Assembly (NCBI RefSeq): GCF_030408855.1
Contig: NZ_CP047358.1
Coordinates: 2,465,321 to 2,529,320, forward strand
Length of the DNA stretch: 64,000 nucleotides
DNA from: Corynebacterium glaucum
GTDB lineage: Bacteria > Actinomycetota > Actinomycetes > Mycobacteriales > Mycobacteriaceae
Reading direction: 5' to 3'
Position 1 is the stretch's first letter. The number at the start of each line of letters is the position of its first letter. Positions 38,460 through 46,822 of this stretch are shown here, piece by piece. Below the pieces are notes generated by a model. The model had not been told where the DNA came from and did no database searches. It saw only the letters and a program-made list of their open reading frames with translations. Both the position numbers and the translations under genes were made by a program.

Positions 38460-39242
38460 ATGAGTCAAAACCAGGCTGCTTCCAACGCTGCCCCAGCCGC
38501 TGCCCCAGCCGCGGTTTCCAAGTCCCAGAATGATGTTGTCCTCCACGAGGTCGAGGTGAAGACCTACGGCATGGGGGAGAAGCTCAACCGTCTGCGCGCC
38601 GCCGTGCTCGGCGCCAACGACGGCATTGTCTCCACCGCCGCTGTGGTCGTCGGTGTTGCGGGTGCGACATCGAGTTCGCGCGAAATCATCACCGCCGGTG
38701 TGGCGGCGCTTGTTGGTGGTGCGGTGTCTATGGCGCTGGGGGAGTACGTCTCTGTCTCCTCGCAGCGCGACGCGGAGAACGCGGCGATCGGTACGGAGCG
38801 CAACTTGCACGACAACGACCCCGCAGGTGAGTTCAACCACCTCGTGCAGGCCTACAAGAACTCCGGCCTGAGCGAGGAAACTGCACTCGCGGTTGCGCAG
38901 GAACGCACCGCCAACGATCCGCTCGCAGCACACCTCGAGGTGCACTACGGCATCGACGAGGAAGACCTTGTCAGCCCCTGGTCCGCGGCCATCGCCTCTT
39001 TCCTTGCGTTCTTCGTCGGCGCTCTCATCCCGCTGGTCACTATCATCGCGGCGCCCGCCTCCGCGCGTCCCCTGATAACCATGATCGTGACGCTGATTGC
39101 GCTGGCGGTGACCGGCTTTATCTCAGCAAAGCTGGGCAACGCCAAGCCCGGTCGCGCCGTGGTGCGACTGGTGGTTGGCGGAGCCCTCGCGCTCGCGGTG
39201 ACCTTCGGAGCAGGCTCCCTGCTGGGAACCAGCGTCGCGTAG
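38460..39242 (+). CDS. VIT/CCC1-family Fe/Mn transporter
   Basis: A 260-residue membrane protein. The first helix begins RLRAAVLGANDGIVSTAAVVVGVAGA, the family hallmark (landmark at about residues 42–62), followed by GAVSMALGEYVSVSSQRDAE and, after a cytoplasmic metal-binding loop, three C-terminal helices. VIT proteins export Fe2+/Mn2+ from the cytosol. ATG 38460 is preferred because residues before it are not conserved-looking. An Ala/Pro-rich N-terminal stretch is present. Confidence 0.85.
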   Translation: MSQNQAASNAAPAAAPAAVSKSQNDVVLHEVEVKTYGMGEKLNRLRAAVLGANDGIVSTAAVVVGVAGATSSSREIITAGVAALVGGAVSMALGEYVSVSSQRDAENAAIGTERNLHDNDPAGEFNHLVQAYKNSGLSEETALAVAQERTANDPLAAHLEVHYGIDEEDLVSPWSAAIASFLAFFVGALIPLVTIIAAPASARPLITMIVTLIALAVTGFISAKLGNAKPGRAVVRLVVGGALALAVTFGAGSLLGTSVA

Positions 39243-39263
39243 CGTGCGCTTACACTAAGGCGC

Positions 39264-40232
39264 ATGCCTGGTTTCCTGAAAAAGATCGACCCGCTGCTAC
39301 TTGGCATCATCGCGGCGACGATCATTGCCTTCATCGTCCCAGCGCGTGGCACTTTCGCTGACGCCTTCGGCGTTGCAACCAAACTCGCCATCGCGCTGCT
39401 GTTCTTTCTCTACGGTGCTCGCCTATCCACCCAGGAAGCTCTCAAAGGCCTGACCAACTGGCGCCTGCACGCCACCATCCTCGCATTCACGTTCCTGGTC
39501 TATCCACTCATCGGAGTTGCGCTCCGGCCAACGACGGCGTTCATTTCCACCGAGGTGTACCAGGGCATCTTGTTCATGACGCTCGTTCCCTCCACCGTGC
39601 AGTCATCGGTTGCGCTGACTGGCATCGCGCGCGGAAACGTCCCGGGGGCGGTAGTGGCGGCCAGCATGTCGTCGTTAAGCGGTGTGCTTTTAACCCCCCT
39701 GCTGGTGATGCTTTTGATGGGCGCGGGGGACGGGATCCATGTGGATACCTCGGTGTTCATCAACATTTCCCTGCAGCTGCTGCTGCCGTTTGTCCTGGGG
39801 CAGCTGGCGCACAACTTCGTGTCAAAAGTCCGCGAGGTTGCAAAGTCGAAGGCGACGAAGATTGTGGATCGCGGATCGATCTGGATGGTGGTCTACTCGG
39901 CGTTCTCGCAAGGCGTGGTCTCGGGAGTGTGGAGCAATATCGCGCTGTGGGAGATCATGTTCCTGGTGGTATTCGCTGTGCTGCTCGTCGTGATCATGCT
40001 GTGGGTGACCAAGGTGGTTCCGGAAAAGCTCGGATTCCCGCGCCCGGATGTGGTGGCGATTCAGATGTGCGGCACGCAAAAGTCGTTGGCGACCGGGCTT
40101 CCCATGGCCTCGGTGATCTTCGGCGGGGCTACGCTCGGGGTGCTCATCATCCCGCTGATGATCTACCACCTCGTGCAGCTGATACTCTGTTCCGCCTACG
40201 TCTCGCGCATCGCAAGCGAACAATCCTCCTGA
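39264..40232 (+). CDS. Bile acid:sodium symporter-like (SBF-like) transporter
   Basis: A 322-residue protein with about ten helices. The segments LFFLYGARLSTQEALKGL, TLVPSTVQSSVALT and FCGTQKSLATG-like MCGTQKSLATGLPMA match the SBF-like (PF13593, YfeH) group. It probably moves an organic anion with Na+. It lies 12 bp upstream of the small conserved gene at 40245 and may be co-transcribed with it. Confidence 0.85.
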   Translation: MPGFLKKIDPLLLGIIAATIIAFIVPARGTFADAFGVATKLAIALLFFLYGARLSTQEALKGLTNWRLHATILAFTFLVYPLIGVALRPTTAFISTEVYQGILFMTLVPSTVQSSVALTGIARGNVPGAVVAASMSSLSGVLLTPLLVMLLMGAGDGIHVDTSVFINISLQLLLPFVLGQLAHNFVSKVREVAKSKATKIVDRGSIWMVVYSAFSQGVVSGVWSNIALWEIMFLVVFAVLLVVIMLWVTKVVPEKLGFPRPDVVAIQMCGTQKSLATGLPMASVIFGGATLGVLIIPLMIYHLVQLILCSAYVSRIASEQSS

Positions 40233-40244
40233 GAAAGGCATCCC

Positions 40245-40550
40245 GTGAAGCACTACGTCCGCATCCACTACCAGGTCCCCGAACTCGGGGGCGAGCTGCT
40301 GAACATCGCCGAGTTGGAAGAAATCAGCGCCGATACCTGCACGATGGTTCGCATGATCGAGCTCGATCCATCGGAAACCATCACGGGCATTTTTATCGAC
40401 GGTCGCGTCATCGGCCAAGCAAACGAGCCGATGGGCACCGTGCCGCACCCGGATGCGTACAACAACTTCGAGGGGATCACCGCGACGCGGCTGTCACAGG
40501 AGGCGTTTGAGGGCCTGTGGGAAGAGGCACGTGCGAAGTTCCCGGGCTAG
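40245..40550 (+). CDS. Small conserved protein of unknown function
   Basis: A 101-residue acidic soluble protein beginning MKHYVRIHYQVPE. It has an alternating strand pattern (TCTMVRMIELDPSETITGIFI, landmark region 34–54) and resembles DUF6881-type proteins in length and layout, although I am not certain of the family. GTG at 40245 has GAGAAAGG upstream. Its terminator has been split by the IS3 insertion. Confidence 0.7.
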   Translation: MKHYVRIHYQVPELGGELLNIAELEEISADTCTMVRMIELDPSETITGIFIDGRVIGQANEPMGTVPHPDAYNNFEGITATRLSQEAFEGLWEEARAKFPG

Positions 40551-40601
40551 ACGCGCCTAGCCACCCAAATAGAAGAATCCCACCTCGCATCCGAAAGGTG
40601 T

Positions 40602-40659
40602 ACTGCTCCCCATTAGTTGGACTGAGAAATCAGTTACCGACTAGTGGGGAGCAGTTTTT
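40602..40659 (+). terminator. IS3 end hairpin: terminator and start-site shield
   Basis: Bases 40602–40617 pair with 40640–40655 over 16 bp (one wobble), followed by T at 40655–40659. Incoming transcripts would stop here. Those that pass would have the GGGGAG ribosome site of orfA (40646–40651) hidden in the stem. Confidence 0.75.
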
Positions 40660-40661
40660 CA

Positions 40662-41144
40662 TTGAGAGCACGAAGTTCGCTGAGCGAATATCAGCGCGAA
40701 CAGTTGGTGGAGTGTTTCGAACTGGGCATGGGATGTAGAGCTGCTGCGAACATGGTCGGGGGTTCGATAAGTGCCACGCGTAACCTCTATCGGCGGTTTC
40801 AGCTGCATGGCAGGCTATGTCTTGTGGAGAAGCCGACAAAGCAGCAGTACTCGTACGAGATCAAAAAGGAAGTTGTCGAGCGCCACCTTGCCGGCGAGAC
40901 CAAGATGGATCTTGCGCGTGAGTTTGGCCTGTCGTCAGACCAGCTTGTCAAAGATTGGTCCTGGAAATGGCGCAAAGGTGGCGATGAGGCGTTGAAACCG
41001 AAGCCGAAGGGCAGACCCAAAGGCTCGGCCGAGCCGAAGCGACTTACAGAAGAGGAGAAGCTGCGCCGCCAGATTGCGCGGTTGGAAGCGGAAAACGCGT
41101 ATCTAAAAAAATTGCGGGACTTGAGGAAGCAGGGACGCGCCTGA
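40662..41144 (+). CDS. IS3 OrfA (DNA-binding transposase subunit)
   Basis: A 160-residue protein with two helix-turn-helix segments (LVECFELGMGCRAAANMVGG; EVVERHLAGETKMDLAREFG) and a C-terminal leucine-zipper-like helix (RRQIARLEAENAYLKKL), as in IS150 OrfA. TTG 40662 is chosen because GGGGAG lies 10 nt upstream; a GTG at 40644 has no ribosome site. The A7 run 41105–41111, in frame as A AAA AAA, allows -1 frameshifting into orfB. Confidence 0.82.
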   Translation: MRARSSLSEYQREQLVECFELGMGCRAAANMVGGSISATRNLYRRFQLHGRLCLVEKPTKQQYSYEIKKEVVERHLAGETKMDLAREFGLSSDQLVKDWSWKWRKGGDEALKPKPKGRPKGSAEPKRLTEEEKLRRQIARLEAENAYLKKLRDLRKQGRA

Positions 41145-41182
41145 AAGTTCAGGCGATCGTCATCCTCAAGTCGCACCACCGC

Positions 41183-42004
41183 TTGGAGTACCTGCTAGAG
41201 GCAGCTGGTATCCCACGGTCGACGTTCTTCTACCACCAGAAACGACTCAGCGAGCCAGATAAGCACGCTGCGATCAAAGACGCGATCCGGGAAAGCTTCG
41301 AGCGTAACAAGCATCGCTACGGCTACCGGCGGGTGCTGCTGGACTTGCGTAACCAGGGCTGGGTGGTCAACCACAAACTCGTCTACAAACTCATGCGTGA
41401 GATGGGTCTTCGAGCCAAGGTCCGCCGACGCAGGCCTTATGTTTCCTACGCTGGGACGATCAGCCACATTGCTGACAACAAGCTTGAACGCAAGTTCACC
41501 CCAGGCACGCCAAACAGAGTCTTTGTCAGCGACGTCACCGAGTTCAGGGTCGCAGGCCGCAAGATATACCTATCACCGGTGATGGACCTGTTCGACCGCT
41601 CAATCGTCGCTCACACCGTAGCCACATCGCCGTCGACAGTCTTTACCGCCGATTCTTTATCCAAGGCGATCGCGGCGTGTGACCCTGAACCCGGGTGGAT
41701 GATGCATACCGATCAAGGCTTTCAGTACCAGCACCCGAGCTGGCGCAATCTGATCCACGACAACGGCGGCGTTCAGTCCATGTCGCGTAAGGCCAATTGC
41801 TACGACAACGCGGTTATGGAGAACTTCTTTGGGCACTTGAAAACAGAGATGTACCACGGGGAAGTTTTCGGCACTGTCGCGGAGTTCAAACAAGCGATCG
41901 ATGAGTACATCCAGTGGTACAACACCGAACGCATCCAACAACGACTCAAGGGCCTGACCCCGATGCAATATCGGAATCAGACCCTTGAGCCCCTCACCGC
42001 CTAG
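41183..42004 (+). CDS. IS3 OrfB (DDE transposase catalytic domain)
   Basis: 273 codons from a TTG; the frame is open back to 41111 at the slippery run, so the real product is an OrfAB fusion of roughly 446 residues. The integrase core has D in VSDVTEFR, D in MHTDQGFQYQ and E in DNAVMENFFGHLK, all intact. An HTH_21 region precedes it (ESFERNKHRYGYRRV). Confidence 0.88.
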   Translation: MEYLLEAAGIPRSTFFYHQKRLSEPDKHAAIKDAIRESFERNKHRYGYRRVLLDLRNQGWVVNHKLVYKLMREMGLRAKVRRRRPYVSYAGTISHIADNKLERKFTPGTPNRVFVSDVTEFRVAGRKIYLSPVMDLFDRSIVAHTVATSPSTVFTADSLSKAIAACDPEPGWMMHTDQGFQYQHPSWRNLIHDNGGVQSMSRKANCYDNAVMENFFGHLKTEMYHGEVFGTVAEFKQAIDEYIQWYNTERIQQRLKGLTPMQYRNQTLEPLTA

Positions 42005-42077
42005 AATTAAACCAGTCCAACTTTCGGGGGCCAGTTCAAGGAGCGGGGTGGGATCTTTCTCTAGGAGGGAGTGAATC

Positions 42078-42482
42078 CTAGATCTTGAACGGGAGCACGC
42101 CCGACTGCATTGCGAAGTTGAATGCGCCGATCAGTGCAGCGAGGATGCCCAGGCCGATCAGGAGGTTACGGTTGCTGTCCTTGTCGCTCTCGTTGTCGCT
42201 GGAGAGCTTGATGTCGCCGGACTTGTCGTCGGTGAGGGAGGAGGAGCCCTTCTCGCCGGACTTGTCGTCGCTGGAGAGCTTGATGTCGCCGGACTTGTCG
42301 GTGAGGGAGGAAGAGCCCTTCTCGCCGGACTTGTCGTCGCTGGAGAGGGAGGACTCACCGGACTTGGAGATGGTCGTGTCGGCGAGGGACGAGCCCTCCT
42401 TGTCGTCCGCAGCGAGTGCCGGAACGGTCGAGATCGTGAGTGCAGTTGCGGCAGCGAGAGCTGCGGTCGCGAGACGCTTCAT
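42078..42482 (-). CDS. Small secreted Ser/Asp/Lys repeat protein with C-terminal helix
   Basis: A 134-residue protein. A signal peptide ends near AALA|ADD (about residue 24). A low-complexity region repeats SSDDKSGEKGSSSLT and DKSGDIKL about twice, and a C-terminal hydrophobic helix (LLIGLGILAALIGAFNFA) follows. ATG 42482 is preferred over 42497 because AAGGAG of the longer reading lies 6–12 nt upstream of it. It is probably a cell-envelope protein anchored by its C-terminus. No family recognised. Confidence 0.7.
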   Translation of the reverse strand: MKRLATAALAAATALTISTVPALAADDKEGSSLADTTISKSGESSLSSDDKSGEKGSSSLTDKSGDIKLSSDDKSGEKGSSSLTDDKSGDIKLSSDNESDKDSNRNLLIGLGILAALIGAFNFAMQSGVLPFKI

Positions 42483-42612
42483 CGGAAGCTCCTTCATATG
42501 TGTTGGTCAAAAAGGCTGGAACAGAGCCAGAGTAAGACTCTAGTTTTCTATATCTAATCGCTTTACCCGTTTGTTACAGGCCAATTCAAATTCTCTTATC
42601 TAACTGCTAGGT

Positions 42613-42960
42613 TCACAGCAGCAGGTTCACGATCAGCATGTAGAGCGCGGTGCCACCGAGGATCGAAAGATCAGCGCGCCGCCTCCAGCGTTGGAGCAAG
42701 AGCGTGAAGACGAGACAGCCCACGGCCACCCCCAACCGAGCTGGCTCGGCCGAGTAACCCACAAGCGTGTAGATGACGAGCACCGTCATCACACCCACGG
42801 GCATGAGAACGCCGAGGAATTCAATGAACGGGCTGTTTCGCAGCACCTTCAACAATGAAAAGGGGAGAGCGCGCAAGAGCACCGTGACGATCGCAGTCGG
42901 GACGAGGACGGCGGCGGCCATCTCCAGCGAGACACCGGGTGGGAGGCCGTAGTTGCCCAC
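42613..42960 (-). CDS. azlD: AzlD-family branched-chain amino-acid exporter small subunit
   Basis: A 115-residue protein with four helices and the AzlD/BrnE pattern (LLRALPFSLLKVLRNSPFIEFLG … LMPVGVMTVLVIY). GTG 42960 is chosen because GGAGG lies 8 nt upstream and the codon overlaps the azlC stop (TAGTG). Together with AzlC it should export branched-chain amino acids (BrnFE in C. glutamicum). No adjacent lrp gene is seen. Confidence 0.85.
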   Translation of the reverse strand: MGNYGLPPGVSLEMAAAVLVPTAIVTVLLRALPFSLLKVLRNSPFIEFLGVLMPVGVMTVLVIYTLVGYSAEPARLGVAVGCLVFTLLLQRWRRRADLSILGGTALYMLIVNLLL

Positions 42961-43676
42961 TAGCGCCGCCTCCACGTGAGTGCTGCATCCAGTCGCGGCG
43001 ACCAGAACCGGGCAAGGAGTACGCAAAAGTACGCGATCAACGCCACCATCAGCATCTGCCCGGGCAGAAGTACCGCAGCAACCAGGGCGAGTGCCACGGC
43101 AATGAGCGGCGCCGAATAGTCACGTGCGGCGCGGAATGATTCCCTGGCCAGGACCGCGAACAGCGCGGTAAGAGCAAACTCCATGCCTTCTAGGTCAGGC
43201 GGCAGAACATAACCAGCCACTGCACCGACAATGCCGGCGAGCAACCACATGGAGTGGATGAAACCCTGGATGGTGAGCAGTCGCGGCGCGGACAGTTCGC
43301 CCTTGGCCTGTTGGGTGGAAACCACCGCGTAGGCCTCATCCGTTAGGGAGTAGGTGGAGTAGCATTTCGAAGTGGCGCCGTGCAGAATGTGGCGCGGAAA
43401 AGTGAGCCCGTAAAAGATGTGGCGGAAGTTCACCATGAACGCGGTCAGCGCGCTGGAAAGCGGACCGACGCCGGTGATCACCATGTCTATGGCCAGGAAC
43501 TCCATCGACCCGGCGAGGATCACGGTCGAGAAGATTGGCGTCCACCACCACGCGTATCCAGCCTGCGTCATTAAGAGGCCGAAGGCCAGACCCAACGGAA
43601 TCAGGCCGAGACCGACCACCCAGGAATCGCGAAGTCCAGCCCGGATCTCCTCGCGCGTTTCACGTGAAACGGACAT
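42960..43676 (-). CDS. azlC: AzlC-family branched-chain amino-acid exporter large subunit
   Basis: A 238-residue membrane protein of the AzlC/BrnF family (LGLIPLGLAFGLLMTQAGY; AGSMEFLAIDMV; NFRHIFYGL). The N-terminus is MSVSRETREE: residues 3–7 are encoded by parS site 5, so this ParB site lies at the very start of the gene, where ParB binding could interfere with transcription. azlD follows with a one-base overlap. Confidence 0.88.
   Translation of the reverse strand: MSVSRETREEIRAGLRDSWVVGLGLIPLGLAFGLLMTQAGYAWWWTPIFSTVILAGSMEFLAIDMVITGVGPLSSALTAFMVNFRHIFYGLTFPRHILHGATSKCYSTYSLTDEAYAVVSTQQAKGELSAPRLLTIQGFIHSMWLLAGIVGAVAGYVLPPDLEGMEFALTALFAVLARESFRAARDYSAPLIAVALALVAAVLLPGQMLMVALIAYFCVLLARFWSPRLDAALTWRRR
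43657..43670. promoter_or_regulatory. parS: parS site 5 (5' end of azlC)
   Basis: A perfect GTTTCACGTGAAAC, read as VSRET at residues 3–7 of AzlC. Confidence 0.93.
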
Positions 43677-43689
43677 CTGCGATCACGCC

Positions 43690-44298
43690 TCAGTTGTCCT
43701 CGATGTTGGCCGGGAACGTGGCGAACAGCGGTAGCGGCATCGGCTGGCGGCGCAGCACATCCGCCCACAGATCGATCCCGGCCGGCGCGATCACATCAGA
43801 GGGAAGGGCTGGGGCAATGTACCAGTCGCCGCGCTGGATTTCGTCGTCAAGCTGCCCCTGCTCCCACCCGGAATAGCCTGCGTAGACCCGCATGCCCTCC
43901 AGCTCATCAGCAAGCGCCCCGGGGTCCGCCCCAAGATCGACGTGGACGAGCTTATTGGCCAGCCGAGTGAAGTAGGGATGCCCCTCGAGTTCGACGCCGT
44001 TCTTGGTCACGCCGACACCGATGCCAGCCTGCGGCTCGACCGGCCCGCCGACATAGACCGCCTGCGGCGCGGCCATGAGCTCCGCCCACTCGGGCATGAT
44101 GTTGGCCACGGCAAGCTCGCTGCGGCGGTTGAGCACCACACCCACGGTTTGTTCCGAATTGTGCTCGAGCACGAGCACAACGGTGCGCGCAAACTCGGGG
44201 GAGAACATGCCCGGTGCCGCGACCAGGAGCATACCGGGCGCCGGGTCTTCGCGCTCAAGCGCGTTGAACAACCGGTCCGCGTAGAAGTACTCAGGCAT
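43690..44298 (-). CDS. YqgE/AlgH family protein
   Basis: A 202-residue soluble protein with the UPF0301 pattern (PGMLLVAAPGMFSPEFARTVVLV at residues 19–41; GVVLNRRSEL; YVGGPVEPQ; GYSGWEQGQLDDE). The family's biochemical role is not established. It overlaps the cca gene start region by 8 bp and is likely in its operon. Confidence 0.85.
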   Translation of the reverse strand: MPEYFYADRLFNALEREDPAPGMLLVAAPGMFSPEFARTVVLVLEHNSEQTVGVVLNRRSELAVANIMPEWAELMAAPQAVYVGGPVEPQAGIGVGVTKNGVELEGHPYFTRLANKLVHVDLGADPGALADELEGMRVYAGYSGWEQGQLDDEIQRGDWYIAPALPSDVIAPAGIDLWADVLRRQPMPLPLFATFPANIEDN

Positions 44299-45796
44299 TG
44301 CTGCGCTCCTGCTCCCACCAAGCTTTTAGCTCGGCGACCGCCTCGTCGTGGTCGAGTTCACCGCGCTCCAAGCGCAGTTCCTTCATATACTTCCACGCCT
44401 TGCCCACCTCGGGGCCCGGATTGAGGTCCAGGATTTGCATGATCTCGTTGCCATCCAAATCCGGGCGCACCCGCGCGAGATCCTCCTTGGCAGCGATCTC
44501 CGCGATGCGCTCCTCGAGGTGGTCGTATGTGCGCTGCAACCGACGCGCCTTCTTCGGGTTGCGCGTGGTCGAATCGGCACGCACGAGCTTGTGCAGCTTC
44601 GGCAGCAGCTCACCGGCGTCGGTGACGTAGCGGCGCACCGCCGAATCAGTCCACTGGCCTTCACCGAACCCGTGGAAGCGCATGTGAAGAAACACCAACT
44701 GCCCCACGTCCTCGATCACGTGCTTCGGGTACTTCAGCGCCTTGAGCCGCTTGCGCGCCATCTTTGCGCCAACCACCTCGTGGTGGTGGAAGCTCACCCC
44801 GCCGCCCTCCTTCACAGCACGCGTCGCGGGCTTGCCGATGTCGTGCAACAACGCCGCCCAGCGCAGCTTCAGGTCCGGTTCCTCCTCCGGGTCCTCAAGC
44901 TCGGTGGCCTGGCGCAGCACGGTCAGCGAGTGGCGGTAGACGTCTTTGTGCTGCATGTGCTCATCGCGCTCCAGCTGCAGCGCAGGAATCTCGGGCAGCA
45001 CGTGGTCGGCCAACCCGGTTCGCACCAGCAGATCAATACCCTCCCACGGCTGTGCACCGACCATGAGCTTGTCCAGCTCCGCCTGCACGCGCTCCGCGGT
45101 GATCCGGTTGATCTCGTCTGCCATATCGCGCATCGCGTCGAACACCCGCGGCGCCACCGAAAATCCCAGTTGAGATACGAAACGCGCCGCGCGCAGCATC
45201 CGCAGCGGGTCGTCGCGGAAGCTCACCTCGGGCGCCTGCGGGGTATCTAGGCGGCGATGCAGCACATCCTCAAGGCCATCGACAGGATCGTGGAATTGCG
45301 GTGCAAAGGTGCCGTCGATAAGCGAAAGCTCCACTGCCATCGCATTGCACGCAAAGTCGCGCCGCACCAGGTCGCCATCGAGGGTGTCGCCGAAGGTCAC
45401 CTCGGGGTTGCGGGTCACGCCGTCGTAGAGATCCGCGCGAAACGTCGTGATCTCAACCTGCTGGCCGTGCTTCACCGCGCTGACCGTGCCGTACTCAATG
45501 CCGGTGTCCCAGGTCTTCTCGCCCCAAGCGTCGAGGATCTCCCGGATCACCTCGGGCCGCGCAGATGTGGTGAAGTCCAGGTCATGGCTCACTTTGCCCA
45601 GCATCGCATCGCGCACCGGCCCGCCCACAAGATATAAGGACTCGCCGCGCGCCACGAAAGCTTCAGCCAGCGGTGCAAGCAAGGGCTTTTGCTTATCGAC
45701 GACTCCCTGCACCCGTGCCATCAACACCGCGACCGCATTCGGGTCGTCCGGGTTGGGCAGGTCGAATAGATTTGGAGGGGTTGCAGGCGTTGTCAC
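44291..45796 (-). CDS. cca: CCA tRNA nucleotidyltransferase
   Basis: A 501-residue enzyme that adds or repairs the 3' CCA of tRNAs. The nucleotidyltransferase head has YLVGGPVRDAMLG and the metal-binding HDLDFTTSA; the RNA-binding region has RRDFACNAMA and DPLRMLRAARFVSQLGF. A C-terminal HD domain (RWAALLHDIGKPATR) matches the actinobacterial form. It carries two exact 11-mer copies (45313–45323 and 45691–45701), read as LID and VDK. It diverges from the Nudix gene. Confidence 0.93.
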   Translation of the reverse strand: MTTPATPPNLFDLPNPDDPNAVAVLMARVQGVVDKQKPLLAPLAEAFVARGESLYLVGGPVRDAMLGKVSHDLDFTTSARPEVIREILDAWGEKTWDTGIEYGTVSAVKHGQQVEITTFRADLYDGVTRNPEVTFGDTLDGDLVRRDFACNAMAVELSLIDGTFAPQFHDPVDGLEDVLHRRLDTPQAPEVSFRDDPLRMLRAARFVSQLGFSVAPRVFDAMRDMADEINRITAERVQAELDKLMVGAQPWEGIDLLVRTGLADHVLPEIPALQLERDEHMQHKDVYRHSLTVLRQATELEDPEEEPDLKLRWAALLHDIGKPATRAVKEGGGVSFHHHEVVGAKMARKRLKALKYPKHVIEDVGQLVFLHMRFHGFGEGQWTDSAVRRYVTDAGELLPKLHKLVRADSTTRNPKKARRLQRTYDHLEERIAEIAAKEDLARVRPDLDGNEIMQILDLNPGPEVGKAWKYMKELRLERGELDHDEAVAELKAWWEQERSNA

Positions 45797-45853
45797 CCGT
45801 AAGACGATACCCGGCAGCGGTGAAGTACCACATTTGCCTGCACAGCGGATACC

Positions 45854-46822
45854 ATGAGACGAATGACTGAGAACACTCGGCCCGTTCCGGGCACCTCTGC
45901 ACCCCGGGACGCATCCCTGGGCGAGCAGAGGCGCTCGCCGGGCTCGGGGGCGAGTGGTTCAGGCGGCTCAAAGCGGCGGCGTCGACGTGGCCGGGGCAAG
46001 GGTCGCAGCGGCGCGGCCCAAGCCGCGGGCCAGGCTGGTCAGCAGGGTTCGCAGGGTTCGCAGAAATCCCGCAGCGAGAAGACCGGCGTCGAAAAGTCGG
46101 GGGAGTCCAAGCGGGGCTCAGCCAAGCAGAGCACAAGCAAGCAAGGTGCCAGCAAGCAAGGCGCGGGCAAGCAAGGTGCCAGCAAGCAAGGTGCGGGTAA
46201 GTCCAGCCAGCAGCGCCGTCGCCGCGGCCGTGGCAGGGGAGGATCGAACCGGCCGAACCAGCACCGCAGCCATGAGCAGCGCCGCAAGCCGCAATACCAG
46301 CAGCGCTTCGACTCGGCAATTGACACCCGTGACGAGACTTCCGCCGGCGGCCTCGTCGTCTCCGGCATGGCCGAGGCGGTCGGTTCGAACGGCCACGTCG
46401 ATCTTTCCCGCATCTACACCGCGCTGATCGGCAGGTTAGACCGTCGCGGACGCCTTTTATGGTCCATGCCGAAGGGCCACGTGGAAGATGGCGAGCACCA
46501 GTGGCGCACGGCCGAGCGCGAGGTGTGGGAGGAAACCGGCATCTACGGCCAAGCCTTCGACACCCTGGGCACCATCGATTACTGGTTTGTGTCCGACGGC
46601 GTGCGCATCCACAAGACCGTGCACCACAACCTGCTGCGCTACGTCGACGGCGTGTTCAACGACGAGGACCCCGAGGTCACCGAGGTCGCCTGGGTGCCCA
46701 TGAACGAACTCATCGAGCGCCTCGCCTACGCTGACGAGCGCAAACTCGCCCGCATCGCCGTCGACCGCATGCCCGATCTGGCCAGAAAGGAAGCTGAAGC
46801 CGGAAGGGCCACCCCGCGATGA
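45854..46822 (+). CDS. Nudix hydrolase with disordered repeat-rich N-terminus
   Basis: A 322-residue protein. Residues 1–150 are Ser/Gly/Lys/Gln/Arg-rich with tandem repeats of [10 protein letters not shown] (DNA 46131–46205). The C-terminal Nudix fold has the box [22 protein letters not shown], given as two parts [13 protein letters not shown] and EREVWEETG near residue 215. It corresponds to the MutT4 (Rv3908)-like gene that precedes murJ in actinobacteria. It may hydrolyse a nucleotide derivative; the tail may bind nucleic acid. Its stop overlaps the next ATG. Confidence 0.88.
   Translation: MRRMTENTRPVPGTSAPRDASLGEQRRSPGSGASGSGGSKRRRRRGRGKGRSGAAQAAGQAGQQGSQGSQKSRSEKTGVEKSGESKRGSAKQSTSKQGASKQGAGKQGASKQGAGKSSQQRRRRGRGRGGSNRPNQHRSHEQRRKPQYQQRFDSAIDTRDETSAGGLVVSGMAEAVGSNGHVDLSRIYTALIGRLDRRGRLLWSMPKGHVEDGEHQWRTAEREVWEETGIYGQAFDTLGTIDYWFVSDGVRIHKTVHHNLLRYVDGVFNDEDPEVTEVAWVPMNELIERLAYADERKLARIAVDRMPDLARKEAEAGRATPR

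Larger units (their letters stand above)
40599..42038 (+). mobile_element. IS3-family (IS150-like) insertion sequence
   Basis: A 1440-bp element with 26-bp imperfect inverted repeats at 40599–40624 and 42013–42038 (shared TG.ACTG, CCCC and AGTTGGACTG). A 3-bp target duplication, AGG, occurs at 40596–40598 and 42039–42041. It contains orfA and orfB joined by an A7 slippery site. All parts look intact. Confidence 0.92.
40577..42054. terminator. Bidirectional terminator split by the IS3 element
   Basis: ATCCCACCTCGC (40577–40588) is complementary to GCGGGGTGGGAT (42043–42054) with one G-T pair. The halves are now separated by the 1440-bp IS. Without it, they form a hairpin with an 11-base loop and pyrimidine runs on both sides (TTCTTCT on minus, CTTTCTCT on plus), shared by the convergent genes at 40245 and 42078. 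Confidence 0.75.
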
